Notes: generated from the sequence alone by a model not told the origin. 35,004 nt of DNA from Faecalicoccus acidiformans (GCF_014202635.1 NZ_JACHHD010000018.1:1-35004); one strand, 5' to 3'; counted from the first letter of the stretch, positions 15,685-24,311 are shown. Numbers and translations: made by a program.

Positions 15685-16583
15685 AACGATGGTTATCGCT
15701 GTTGTTTTATGAGTTCAAATATGCCTTCTTAGGAATCCTAAAACATTTGCTGCTGACGATATCGGCTATCAGCTGTATGATCGTTTCTTTGTTTTTGATT
15801 GGTCTGTTTTTGTTGATTGGGTTACATGTTGATCATTTTGCTACAAATGTTCAGCATGATATGAGCATACATGTTGTGTTGGATCAAGAAGTTGATGATC
15901 AAGAAACGATTCAGCAGATTGAAAAGGAAATTGATTCTGTCTCGAATGTTGACTCGATTGAGTTTTCTGATAAAGATCAGGAATTAGAATTGATGATCCA
16001 GGAAAAAGGAGAGGCGTTCAGTCTATATCGAGGAGAAGACAATCCTTTATCTCATGCTTTCTTTGTCACTGTCAAAGATAGTTCCAAAATTGATCAAACG
16101 GCAAATAAGATCGAAGAATTGGAAGGTGTTAGCTCGGTAGCTTATGGAGGATCGAGTGTTCGTGATTTGATTGATTTGATGGATGTTGCACGGAAGGTTG
16201 GATATGCCTTGGCTGTTCTTCTTTTGATCTTATCTTTATATCTGATCTATAATACGATCAAGACCACAATCTATTCTCGACAGGAAGAAATAGCGATTAT
16301 GCGGCAAGTCGGGGCTTCTAATGCGTTTATACGCATCCCGTTTGAGATCCAGGGAGTCTTGATTGGAGGCATAGGCGCATTGTTTCCTTGTTTACTTTTA
16401 GCTTTTGGATATCCAAAAATATATGAGCAGATGAACGGAGTCCTTTTCTCGCATCTATTCTCTTTGATAGAACCAACGCAAGTTTTCTGGATGGTTGGAA
16501 TCTGCGTTGTTATTTCAGGGTTGTTGATTGGCATACTTGCCAGTTTGCTGGCTGTTGGGAAAACGTTACGCGGCAACCGTTAA
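15681..16583 (+). CDS. ftsX: FtsX-family permease subunit, second paralogue
   Basis: A second full-length FtsX of 300 aa with the same architecture as the first: TM1 after a basic tail, an extracellular domain with FSDKDQELELMIQEKGEAF matching the FSDKEAELEQLIEDYGDTF region of the first copy, then TM2-TM4 with YNTIKTTI and IAIMRQVGASN. The two share local motifs but are divergent along most of the length, so the duplication is old rather than recent. ATGA overlap with ftsE places it in the canonical ftsE-ftsX order. All core features are intact, so it does not look like a decaying copy. Confidence 0.92.
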   Translation: MKRWLSLLFYEFKYAFLGILKHLLLTISAISCMIVSLFLIGLFLLIGLHVDHFATNVQHDMSIHVVLDQEVDDQETIQQIEKEIDSVSNVDSIEFSDKDQELELMIQEKGEAFSLYRGEDNPLSHAFFVTVKDSSKIDQTANKIEELEGVSSVAYGGSSVRDLIDLMDVARKVGYALAVLLLILSLYLIYNTIKTTIYSRQEEIAIMRQVGASNAFIRIPFEIQGVLIGGIGALFPCLLLAFGYPKIYEQMNGVLFSHLFSLIEPTQVFWMVGICVVISGLLIGILASLLAVGKTLRGNR

Positions 16584-16599
16584 AGAAAGGAAAAATACT

Positions 16600-18045
16600 A
16601 TGAAAAAAGCGCAGTACAAAGAAACGACTCTGACGGTCATCATTGTGATTTTATGTCTTCTCTTTTTTGGCTTGGGCGTTTCGGTCCCGTTCATTTTTGA
16701 TCGGGGGTCACAATCGGAAGCGGCAGTCAGTGATGAGAAGTTCAATGCAATCTATGATCTGCTTCGGGAAGAGTGGTATTTTGCTGACGAAGTGGAAGAT
16801 ATTGATAAAGTATTATTAGAAAAAGCCATTGAAGGAATGACAGATCTGGAAGAAGATCCGCACACGAATTATTTCGATCTTGAGTCTGCTCAAGAATTCT
16901 CGGAAAGTCTGGAAGGCTCCAATGTGGGTTTAGGCATGTCTTATTTCCTAGATGAAGATCAAAATTTTGTGGTCAAAGATATCTTCTTGGATTCACCTGC
17001 AGAAGATGCGGGGTTAGAAGTTGGTGATGTGATCACAATGATTGATGGCCAGGCTTGTTCAGAAACTGATTCAGATACTTTGGTCCAGCTGATCAAGGAT
17101 CATGAAGGAACACCGATAGAAATTGTTTATACTCATGAAGGAAAAACGCAATCTAAAATGGTTGAACCTAAAGAGTATGATGAGACTGTATCTTGTCAGT
17201 TGTTTGAGGATCAAGGATATGCTCTGATTCGATTGACTAGCTTTTCAGAAAACAGCGGAGCTGATTTTGCGAAAGCTATGAATCGGATCCAAGAAGCGGG
17301 AATCCAAAATTTGATCCTTGATCTAAGGGGGAATACAGGAGGTTATTTAAGTGCTGCTGTAGATATTGCCAGTTCTTTGTTGCCTGAGGGAAGCGTAGTT
17401 GTACAGGAAGAGGACAAGGATGGAAACCGTAGTGAATCGAAGACCAATGATGATTATGAGCAAGTCCAGTTAGATCAGATCGCGATTCTTCAAAATGGAA
17501 CTACGGCCAGTGCCAGTGAAGCTTTGATCGGGGCTTTAAAGGATAATCTAGGCTCTATTGTGACCACGGTGGGCACCACTTCCTATGGAAAGGGAACGGA
17601 ACAAACGAGTGTTCCATTCAGTGATGGAACGAGCATTAAATATACGATTGCCAAATGGTACACACCCAACGGGGATTCCATTGATCAAGAAGGATTTGAA
17701 CCGGATATAGAGGCGTCATCTTCAGAAATTGAAGATGTTCAATATAACGCAGAAGAGACTCAAGAAACCCTGGAACCGGATACTGTTTCTGTCAATGCTA
17801 AAGCAGTCCAGATCTTTTTGAAGTATTTGGGTTATTCTGCGGATAGAACCGACGAATATTTTTCGGTTGCGAGCAGTGAAGCTTTAAAACTATTCCAAAA
17901 GGATAATGCCTTGACGATCAGCGGTAAATGTGATCCAGAAACGTGGGATAAACTCTATCAGAAAGCGATGTTAAAATATAATCAGGATACTTTGTATACC
18001 GATTCGCAGATTGAAACGGCGGTTCATCAGTTTGAGACATCCTAG
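16600..18045 (+). CDS. CtpA-type S41 carboxyl-terminal processing protease with PG-binding domain
   Basis: A 481-aa membrane-anchored protease. An N-terminal anchor (~12-36) is followed by a PDZ domain (GLGMSYFLDEDQNFVVKDIF...GDVITMIDG) and the S41 catalytic core with Ser306 (TASASE), Lys331 (SYGKG) and Gln335, the S-K-Q spacing of CtpB/Prc. Residues ~410-475 form a peptidoglycan-binding domain 1 (AVQIFLKYLGY...FQKDNALTISGKCDPETW). ATG 16600 has AAAGGA upstream; the frame is open 24 codons further into the ftsX end. Proteins of this type next to FtsEX hydrolases may trim or turn over the hydrolase. A terminator overlaps its stop codon. Confidence 0.92.
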   Translation: MKKAQYKETTLTVIIVILCLLFFGLGVSVPFIFDRGSQSEAAVSDEKFNAIYDLLREEWYFADEVEDIDKVLLEKAIEGMTDLEEDPHTNYFDLESAQEFSESLEGSNVGLGMSYFLDEDQNFVVKDIFLDSPAEDAGLEVGDVITMIDGQACSETDSDTLVQLIKDHEGTPIEIVYTHEGKTQSKMVEPKEYDETVSCQLFEDQGYALIRLTSFSENSGADFAKAMNRIQEAGIQNLILDLRGNTGGYLSAAVDIASSLLPEGSVVVQEEDKDGNRSESKTNDDYEQVQLDQIAILQNGTTASASEALIGALKDNLGSIVTTVGTTSYGKGTEQTSVPFSDGTSIKYTIAKWYTPNGDSIDQEGFEPDIEASSSEIEDVQYNAEETQETLEPDTVSVNAKAVQIFLKYLGYSADRTDEYFSVASSEALKLFQKDNALTISGKCDPETWDKLYQKAMLKYNQDTLYTDSQIETAVHQFETS

Positions 18046-18060
18046 GATGTCTCTTTTTTT
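18034..18060 (+). terminator. Terminator overlapping the ctpA stop codon
   Basis: A perfect 20-bp palindrome, GAGACATCCT/AGGATGTCTC (18034-18053), followed by seven T. The TAG stop is inside the loop, so the last three codons and the terminator share bases. Confidence 0.88.
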
Positions 18061-18066
18061 GCTTTC

Positions 18067-18095
18067 TTGCATAATATTTCTCGAAATTTTATAAT
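18067..18095 (+). promoter_or_regulatory. Promoter of the siroheme operon
   Basis: TTGCAT (18067-18072), 17 bp, TATAAT (18090-18095), 25 nt before the hemC start and immediately after the ctpA terminator. Confidence 0.75.
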
Positions 18096-18120
18096 GAAAT
18101 GGTTAAAAAAGAGGAACGGC

Positions 18121-19002
18121 ATGAACATAAAAGTAGGGACTCGAGAATCAAAATTAGCTTTGAAACAGACTGAACTTGCGATTCAGGCTTTATCTAAGAT
18201 CTTCCCGGAGCGATCCTTTGAAATCGTCCCCATTCGTGTCAAAGGAGATCAGGATAAAAAGACACCGCTAGTTCAAATGAAACAAACCGGCATCTTTATC
18301 AAAGAAATTGAACTCGCTTTATTAGATCATACAATCGATTTGGCTATTCATTCTTTAAAAGATGTCGGGTCTGTGATGCACCCTGATCTTATGCTGTTGC
18401 AGCATGCCTTATTCGAGGACCCTAGAGATTGCCTGATTTCAAAAGATCATCAAACTCTCATGGAATTGCGCCCAGAAGCAAAGATTGCGACAGGTAGCCT
18501 TCGTCGCCGAGCTTGTATCCATCGGCTTCGGCCAGATATTCAGTTTGTGGATCTAAGAGGAAATATAGAAACGCGTCTGCAAAAATTGAAAGAATCTGAT
18601 TGGGATGGTTTGATTTTGGCCAGTGCAGGGTTGAAGCGTTTGGGACTCGAAGCTCTAATCGATGAGTATCTGGATCCATCTTTTGTGATTCCAGCCTGTG
18701 GCCAGGGAACATTGGCTTTACAGATTCGCAAGGAAGATCAAAGGCAGTATGAGAAATGTTTTTCAGAGACTTCAAGAGCGTTAGAAGTACAGATTGAACG
18801 TGATTTTTTAATGCAGAGTCATGCTGGATGCCATGTCCCGGTGGGATGTTATGCCAAAATCCATGGTCAAACAGTTGTGGTTGATGCCTGTTTTGGAGAG
18901 GATGAATTTTCATGTCGTTTTGTGCATGAGACGTTCTCTTTAGATCATTGGGAACAAATCGGATCACAGCTTCAAAAAAAATTAAAGGAACAAGAATTAT
19001 GA
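18121..19002 (+). CDS. hemC: Porphobilinogen deaminase (hydroxymethylbilane synthase)
   Basis: HemC links four porphobilinogens into hydroxymethylbilane. The 293-aa protein shows VGTRESKLALKQT at the start, HSLKDV, TGSLRRRACI, RGNIETRLQKL and the dipyrromethane-cofactor Cys237 in HAGCHVPVG. ATG 18121 has AGAGGAAC upstream; an earlier in-frame ATG (18067) lies inside the promoter and is rejected. It overlaps the next gene by ATGA. The genes that make porphobilinogen (hemA, hemL, hemB) are not in the window. Confidence 0.95.
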   Translation: MNIKVGTRESKLALKQTELAIQALSKIFPERSFEIVPIRVKGDQDKKTPLVQMKQTGIFIKEIELALLDHTIDLAIHSLKDVGSVMHPDLMLLQHALFEDPRDCLISKDHQTLMELRPEAKIATGSLRRRACIHRLRPDIQFVDLRGNIETRLQKLKESDWDGLILASAGLKRLGLEALIDEYLDPSFVIPACGQGTLALQIRKEDQRQYEKCFSETSRALEVQIERDFLMQSHAGCHVPVGCYAKIHGQTVVVDACFGEDEFSCRFVHETFSLDHWEQIGSQLQKKLKEQEL

Positions 19003-20390
19003 TATGGTTTGTGGGAGCGGGATGTTATCATCCTGATATGTTGACAATAGGAGCCATCAAGTGTTTGAAAATGGCAGACTGTGTTTTATATGATCATTTA
19101 GTGAATCCGGAATTTCTACAATATACTTCCGGCGATTGTGAATGCATCTGTGTAGGAAAGCGTGGTTATCATCCTTCTTTTTTACAGACAGATATTGAAA
19201 AACTGTTGGTAAAAAAAGATAAAGAATATGCCAACGTGGTCCGTCTAAAAGGGGGAGATCCCTTTTTATTTGCCAGGGGAAGCGAAGAAATGCTCTATGT
19301 CTTGGATCATGGATGTGATTGTCAATATGTACCGGGAATCAGCAGCGCTATCGGGGCTTTGGGGTTTGCCGGAATCCCGGTGACCCAAAGACATCTTTCA
19401 ACAGGATTTGTGGTTCATACAATGCATACACAAGATGGAAAAGATCCGCTAGATTATGAACGAGTGGCTAGGGAAAGGAATACTCAGATCTTTTTTATGG
19501 GATCGCATAAAATTGAACGATTGGTGAAAAACTGTCTTGCTCATGGGATGCCGGCCGATACACCGATAGCCTTGGGATCGCACTTGACATATCCTCATCA
19601 AGAAGTTTTAGTATCAAGCCTAGGACAGATTTTGAATCAAGATTTAAAAGAATATACCAGTCCTTTACTGATTGTGATCGGAGATGTAGTTAAAGAGCAG
19701 GAAAGGTTAGCCAATGCGAGTCGTTTACCGCATTTTTCGAAACAGGTTCTATTGTGTTCTATCGATAATACTCCCTGGCCTATTGAGGATTTGACCCTTC
19801 GTTACGGAATTTATCCGAGCATTCGACAAGTTGCAGAAATCAAAACGATTTTTGAAGAGAAGTTTACATTAGAATCTTATTCTACTTTTGTCTTTGTATC
19901 GCGGAATGCGGTCGAATCATTCTTTGAGAATATGGTATTTCATCATCTGGATATCAGAGATCTTTATCAGAAAAAAATCGTTGCGATCGGTTCCAAGACG
20001 AAAGAGGCATTGATTCAAAAGGGAATCTTATGTGATTGTGTTTTTTCTCATTTTCGGTCGTTTGAAAAGGAGTGGACAGATCTGACTTCGGTTTGTGTCA
20101 TAAAAGCAAAAGAAAACGAATATGTCTACCCCTCCTTTTCGTGTTACACCATAGAAGAAACTGATTTTGATCTCCCTGAGGTTTCGTGGGATGCCGTGGC
20201 GGTCACTTGTTCTCGTTCTTTAAAGATCTTAAAAGATCGAGGGTTAGCTCTTAATACGCCGATTGTTTGTTTTGCTCATAAGACATTACAGAAGGGCAAG
20301 GAAATGGGATTTACCAACCTGCACCCGGTACTTTCTTCTAAGGAGGCGTTAGTGCAAGGGATATTGCAGCTTTTTGGAGAAACAGTATGA
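18999..20390 (+). CDS. cobA: Uroporphyrinogen-III C-methyltransferase / uroporphyrinogen-III synthase fusion (CobA-HemD)
   Basis: A 463-aa bifunctional enzyme. Residues 1-~240 are SUMT, making precorrin-2 with two SAM: the N-terminal VGAGCYHPDMLTIGA, VLYDHLV, VRLKGGDPFLFARGSEE and VPGISSAIGALGFAGIPVTQR. Residues ~245-463 are a HemD-type uroporphyrinogen-III synthase, a weakly conserved family recognised by FVFVSRNAVESFF, IGSKTKEAL and VTCSRSL. Together they take hydroxymethylbilane to precorrin-2. The ATG at 18999 overlaps the hemC stop; AAAGGA precedes it. It overlaps the next gene by ATGA. Such fusions are known in Clostridia and relatives. Confidence 0.92.
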   Translation: MIWFVGAGCYHPDMLTIGAIKCLKMADCVLYDHLVNPEFLQYTSGDCECICVGKRGYHPSFLQTDIEKLLVKKDKEYANVVRLKGGDPFLFARGSEEMLYVLDHGCDCQYVPGISSAIGALGFAGIPVTQRHLSTGFVVHTMHTQDGKDPLDYERVARERNTQIFFMGSHKIERLVKNCLAHGMPADTPIALGSHLTYPHQEVLVSSLGQILNQDLKEYTSPLLIVIGDVVKEQERLANASRLPHFSKQVLLCSIDNTPWPIEDLTLRYGIYPSIRQVAEIKTIFEEKFTLESYSTFVFVSRNAVESFFENMVFHHLDIRDLYQKKIVAIGSKTKEALIQKGILCDCVFSHFRSFEKEWTDLTSVCVIKAKENEYVYPSFSCYTIEETDFDLPEVSWDAVAVTCSRSLKILKDRGLALNTPIVCFAHKTLQKGKEMGFTNLHPVLSSKEALVQGILQLFGETV

Positions 20391-21406
20391 GAATTTGTAT
20401 CGATGTTGAATGGAAAGATCATGTAGTCTGTATCCTTGGCGGAGGGAAGGTTGCTTTGCGAAAAGCTAGTCAGTTTTTAAAAGCGGATGCGCATATTTAT
20501 ATTTCGAGCTTGGAATATTTAGATGAGTTTGAAAAGCTTCCTGTCATGAAATGTTCCTATCCACAATTGGTAAAGACATTGGATCAGTGCACTTTGGCCA
20601 TTGCGGCAACCGATGATCCTCGTATGAATCAACAGTTTATTCAAGAGGCCAAAAAGCGAGGGGTTTTAGCCATGGCGGCGCAAAAAGATTTAGAACAAGA
20701 TTGTTTCAGTATGATGGAATCTCGAAACGGCGATTTGGTTCTGGCGTGTCATACAAACGGGGCTTATCCTATCGCTAACAAAGCCATATTAAAGGACTGG
20801 CAAGACCGGCTTCAGGATCTTAGAGTGATTCGGGATCATTTACAAGATCATCGCTATTGCGAAACGATTCTGAATCTGGATCCTGAACACATCTCTTTTT
20901 TGCGATCGCTTTGCGAAAAGTCAAAAGGTATTGTCGTGTTGGTGCATGGCAATCATTCTCAAAAGGCGAAGATACAGATAAAGAATCTTTGTCAACGGAT
21001 CCAGGAAGAGCATCAGTATCCAACGACTTTCTTGTTTATGGCACCTCAATATCGAGATATCTCGATAGAAAACTTTTGTCAGATTTTAAAAGAGTTAAAA
21101 TCGAAGGCCCATTTTGTGGATCTTTTTTGGGGGCAAGGGCGTTATATGCATCAGATCCAAGATGTTTTAGAAATCTATCATTTTATGCATCAATGGATCC
21201 GGATCGATGCGGCTGAATTTGTAGGTTCAAATGAAACTCTGATCCAACATACGCTTCCCAATTCTAGGTCGGATTCATCCGTCGTCGTCAGTATGTTAGA
21301 TTCTCCTTTTTTAAAGAAACAGTATCCAAACAGCCGGTTTGTGGCTTGTCTGGAACAAAAAGAAGTAATAGAAAGGATCGTACATGAAATCCATCCGACT
21401 TTTTAG
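20387..21406 (+). CDS. Precorrin-2 dehydrogenase fused to a sirohydrochlorin chelatase-like domain
   Basis: Residues 1-~150 are the Met8/CysG-N type NAD-dependent dehydrogenase: VCILGGGKVALRKASQFL nucleotide loop, AATDDPRMNQQF and LACHTNGAYPIANKAI. Residues ~185-339 resemble the CbiX/SirB small chelatase family: IVVLVHGNHSQKA matches the strand and metal-binding His start, FLFMAPQYRDI the middle, and VDLFWGQGRYMHQI the segment with the second His. The protein would therefore turn precorrin-2 into siroheme in one chain. The chelatase assignment is inferred from weak motifs; a degenerate, non-catalytic domain is possible because the usual HGSR is HGNH here. It starts 4 nt inside the cobA-hemD gene. 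Confidence 0.82.
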   Translation: MRICIDVEWKDHVVCILGGGKVALRKASQFLKADAHIYISSLEYLDEFEKLPVMKCSYPQLVKTLDQCTLAIAATDDPRMNQQFIQEAKKRGVLAMAAQKDLEQDCFSMMESRNGDLVLACHTNGAYPIANKAILKDWQDRLQDLRVIRDHLQDHRYCETILNLDPEHISFLRSLCEKSKGIVVLVHGNHSQKAKIQIKNLCQRIQEEHQYPTTFLFMAPQYRDISIENFCQILKELKSKAHFVDLFWGQGRYMHQIQDVLEIYHFMHQWIRIDAAEFVGSNETLIQHTLPNSRSDSSVVVSMLDSPFLKKQYPNSRFVACLEQKEVIERIVHEIHPTF

Positions 21407-21932
21407 CTACACAGCTCTTTTTTTAGCGTTGATGATTCTTTCTTCTTATATTCAGATTACCTTGCCGACACCGGTTTATTCCATGCATATCACAATGCAG
21501 TTGTTTGTGAGCATCGTTTGTGGCTTTTGTCTGCCATTGCGTTATGGTCTTCTTTGCATGGGAGTCTATGTTTTGATGGGACTAATGGGGATCCCGGTCT
21601 TTGCCAGCGGTGGAGGAATTCAGTATATCTTGTACCCGACTTTTGGCTTTATTCTTGGTTTTGTCGCATGTACTGGCAGCTGTGCTCTTTTGCGTCAAAG
21701 AAAAAGACCAAGTTCCATGAAAGAATATCTTTTCATCGGAGCTTTTGGTCTTGCGATCTACTATATTCTAGGAAATGTGTATTATTATTTCTCATTTCCA
21801 TTCTTTTTGAATACTCACATCCCTCTTTGGCTTTCACTGTTGAATGCTTTTTTCGTTTCGATCATACCGGATTTGTTGATTATGGTCGCGGCTTGTCGAA
21901 CAGCTAAATCTTTACAGATATTTTTTAAGTAA
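21384..21932 (+). CDS. bioY: BioY family biotin transporter (ECF S-component)
   Basis: A 182-aa membrane protein with about six helices. BioY hallmarks are TLPTPVYSMHITMQLFVSI, PLRYGLLCMGVYVLMGLMGIPVF and GGGIQYILYPTFGFILGF. It binds biotin and works alone or with an EcfAAT module not present here. AAAGGA precedes ATG 21384, and the gene overlaps the end of the siroheme gene by 23 nt, so it is in the same operon although biotin has no direct part in siroheme synthesis. Its 3' end overlaps the convergent reductase by 21 bp. Confidence 0.9.
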   Translation: MKSIRLFSYTALFLALMILSSYIQITLPTPVYSMHITMQLFVSIVCGFCLPLRYGLLCMGVYVLMGLMGIPVFASGGGIQYILYPTFGFILGFVACTGSCALLRQRKRPSSMKEYLFIGAFGLAIYYILGNVYYYFSFPFFLNTHIPLWLSLLNAFFVSIIPDLLIMVAACRTAKSLQIFFK

Positions 21933-23447
21933 CGCTTGCCACTGGTCGGCGTTTTCTTTTTGCCAAATTGCAAATGTGGAATCGGCCTCTGTGATCGTTT
22001 CACCCAGTTCTTTAAAGAAGCTGTTGATATCGGATTCTAAGAGTAAGCCGGATTCTATTCCAAATTGTGTACCTGTCAGACAAGGTTTGCCGTTCAATGA
22101 CATTTTAAAGGCAGAATAAGGTTTCTTATCCACTAATTTTGTGAAACCCTGTAATCCGATGGTTCCAATCTGGTGTGTTCCACAGGAACTAGGACAACCG
22201 GAGATATAGATTCTAGGCAGAACACCTTCTTTAAAATTATATGGACGTAAGAAATCAATCAGTTTTTTTAATACTTCATTTGAATTCCTTAAACCAACTT
22301 GACATGTCTGAGCCCCTATGCAGGAAACGCTGGCTTCAAAGGATGTTCGAGCACCATCCTGTGTATGTGCAACAACAGTTTTCGCTTCGTCGATTGTCAG
22401 GTTCACGATATAGATGTCTTCTTGCGGGGATAAACGCAGTTCTACTGCTTCCATGTCTTGGATCAAATGATTCAGTTCGGCCCATTTTTGAACATCCATA
22501 TTGCCGCAGATCGGATGATATTTTACGGTATAGAGTCCGGGCTGTTTTTGAGCGAGTACACGGTCGGGAAGTTCTGTCGCTATTGGGCCGGTTTTAGTGA
22601 TGCTTTCTTCTTGGATCGTTACATCGTGGTCCAAGTTTTGTTTCGCAAGCTTGACTTTTTCCTGGAATTCCTTTTGAATTTCTTCTTCTGTCAATTCTTG
22701 CTGTATGTAGCGTGATCTGGCTTTCGCACGATTCGTGTAATTTCCGTGTTCCATGAAGAAAAGAACCATTGTGTTGACATAGTAGAGAATATCTTTGGGA
22801 TCAATATGGTCTCCTACTTTTACGCCCATCATTGGATTATTCCCAAGTCCTCCGCAACAATATACATCAAAGGTATGATCTTGATTGGCAATAAATCCCA
22901 GATCTCGAAAGTTCGCATGGGTCTCATTGGCTTGAGAATTTGAGAAAGCGACTTTGAGTTTTCGGGGCAGGGAGTATTTATTGATGATCTTAAGCAGGTA
23001 TTCGCCCGCTGCTTTTGCATAAGGGTATACGTCAAATGGTTCTTCCGGATCTATACCGGATAAAGGAGAACACATGACGTTTCTGGGATAGTCGCCGCCC
23101 CCTCCTCGGGTCACGATGCCAATTTCAAGCCCAGCTTTCATAATGGGAGTCAAGGCATCTGGCTGGACATCGTGCAGTTGCACGGTCTGACATGTAGTAC
23201 AGTGGGTCCGGTGAATATCATATTTTTGACATTGTTCCACGATAAAATTCAATTTTTCTTTTGTGATGCGCCCCTGATTCATGCGCAAGCGAAGCATAAA
23301 TGCTTCACCGCCACGTTGAGCATAGGAGCCAAAACCTCCGCTATAGCCCTTATACTCTTTGACGGATATTTCTTTACGGCAGAATTGTTTTGTCTTTTCT
23401 TCAAATTCTGGTAATTCTTGATAAAGTTCTTGTTGTAGTGATTCCAT
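21912..23447 (-). CDS. Siroheme/[4Fe-4S] nitrite or sulfite reductase (NirA/SirA type)
   Basis: A 511-aa single-subunit reductase of the ferredoxin-nitrite/sulfite class, catalysing six-electron reduction of nitrite to ammonia or sulfite to sulfide. Two homologous halves are visible, with TRGGGGDYPRNVMCSPLSG in the first. The siroheme-bridged cluster ligands are Cys376, Cys382 (CIGAQTC), Cys418 and Cys422 (GCPSSC). GAGGAAAT precedes ATG 23447. Nitrite and sulfite cannot be told apart by eye. It converges on, and overlaps, the operon that makes its siroheme, a strong functional link. No PAPS/ATP sulfurylase or nitrate reductase gene is nearby. Confidence 0.9.
   Translation of the reverse strand: MESLQQELYQELPEFEEKTKQFCRKEISVKEYKGYSGGFGSYAQRGGEAFMLRLRMNQGRITKEKLNFIVEQCQKYDIHRTHCTTCQTVQLHDVQPDALTPIMKAGLEIGIVTRGGGGDYPRNVMCSPLSGIDPEEPFDVYPYAKAAGEYLLKIINKYSLPRKLKVAFSNSQANETHANFRDLGFIANQDHTFDVYCCGGLGNNPMMGVKVGDHIDPKDILYYVNTMVLFFMEHGNYTNRAKARSRYIQQELTEEEIQKEFQEKVKLAKQNLDHDVTIQEESITKTGPIATELPDRVLAQKQPGLYTVKYHPICGNMDVQKWAELNHLIQDMEAVELRLSPQEDIYIVNLTIDEAKTVVAHTQDGARTSFEASVSCIGAQTCQVGLRNSNEVLKKLIDFLRPYNFKEGVLPRIYISGCPSSCGTHQIGTIGLQGFTKLVDKKPYSAFKMSLNGKPCLTGTQFGIESGLLLESDINSFFKELGETITEADSTFAIWQKENADQWQALLKKYL
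21931..21961 (+). terminator. Terminator of the siroheme/bioY operon, inside the opposing gene
   Basis: AACGC (21931-21935) pairs with GCGTT (21949-21953), extended by a further pairing across a small mismatch, then TTCTTTTT. It starts at the bioY stop and lies in the C-terminal codons of the convergent reductase. Confidence 0.55.
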
Positions 23448-23613
23448 GCTATTTCCTCATTTCTATTGATTATTATATCGCAAAAGCGAGTTAAAAAGGA
23501 CTATCCATCTGCATTATTTTATTGAACGAGGATCTTCTTCTTTTCATGAGCAGATAAAACGATTAGAATAAAAAAGACTCGGGAGAGGTGGATCCTCTTA
23601 GAAAGGAATGAAT

Positions 23614-24225
23614 ATGAAATTTAGTGATATTGATTTTTCGGCACTTTCAAGAATGATGAATTCCATGAGCGATGAGGAAAAAGAGCGCCTGAATACGATG
23701 GCAGAAAATATGATGGAGAACATGAAAAGCGAACCAGAATCAGAGGAAGAAACTGATTTTTATGCTCATTTTGGCATCAGTGAAACGGAGTATGCTGATC
23801 TTCCTGGTCAAGTATTAGATCAAATCGAAGCGGCCAGTGATTTGGAACAGTATTATGAGGATGTCACAGAATCGGATTTCAGTGCTTCTGTTGTTTTTCT
23901 GTCAAAAGCCGTTTTGAACATGGTGCGCCACTATCATGCGAAAATCTATCAGGATGCACTGGATTTACCAAAGTTTGCCAATCCAAAAACGACAGTTCTT
24001 TATGATTATTACTATCCTTTATTGGATGAGGATCATATACATAAACTGAGCGATGAAGGATTGGGAGAATCTAGTTTGTGGATCAATCACAGAAACATGT
24101 TGCAGCAGATCTATATGGCTCTCAATCGGGCAGAATATGATTTTATCAGTTATGAGACCTTGCAGGGAATCAAATCAATCCTTTTTGATCAAAAAGGATT
24201 GTTGCGGATCAAAGATTTGATTTAA
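23614..24225 (+). CDS. Uncharacterised acidic soluble protein
   Basis: A 203-aa protein that I do not recognise. The N-terminal ~40 residues are a Met-rich amphipathic helix (SALSRMMNSMSDEEKERL...), followed by an acidic linker (EPESEEETD) and a mainly helical domain with HYHAKIYQDALDLPKF and YDYYYPLLDEDH. There is no signal peptide or membrane segment. Of two in-frame ATGs, 23614 is favoured because AGAAAGGA ends 6 nt upstream. It stands alone between the reductase and the degenerate sugar locus. Confidence 0.8.
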   Translation: MKFSDIDFSALSRMMNSMSDEEKERLNTMAENMMENMKSEPESEEETDFYAHFGISETEYADLPGQVLDQIEAASDLEQYYEDVTESDFSASVVFLSKAVLNMVRHYHAKIYQDALDLPKFANPKTTVLYDYYYPLLDEDHIHKLSDEGLGESSLWINHRNMLQQIYMALNRAEYDFISYETLQGIKSILFDQKGLLRIKDLI

Positions 24226-24311
24226 CGATTCGAAAGGCTGGAAGTGTTATGTCTTTCATAGATTATTGATCAAAGAAAAGAAAATGACTTTGCCAAGATT
24301 AATAATTATAT

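Noticed and set aside
18067-18120. 18-codon N-terminal extension of hemC
   Set aside because: It coincides with the -35 to -10 promoter; the ATG at 18121 has its own Shine-Dalgarno and the family N-terminus.
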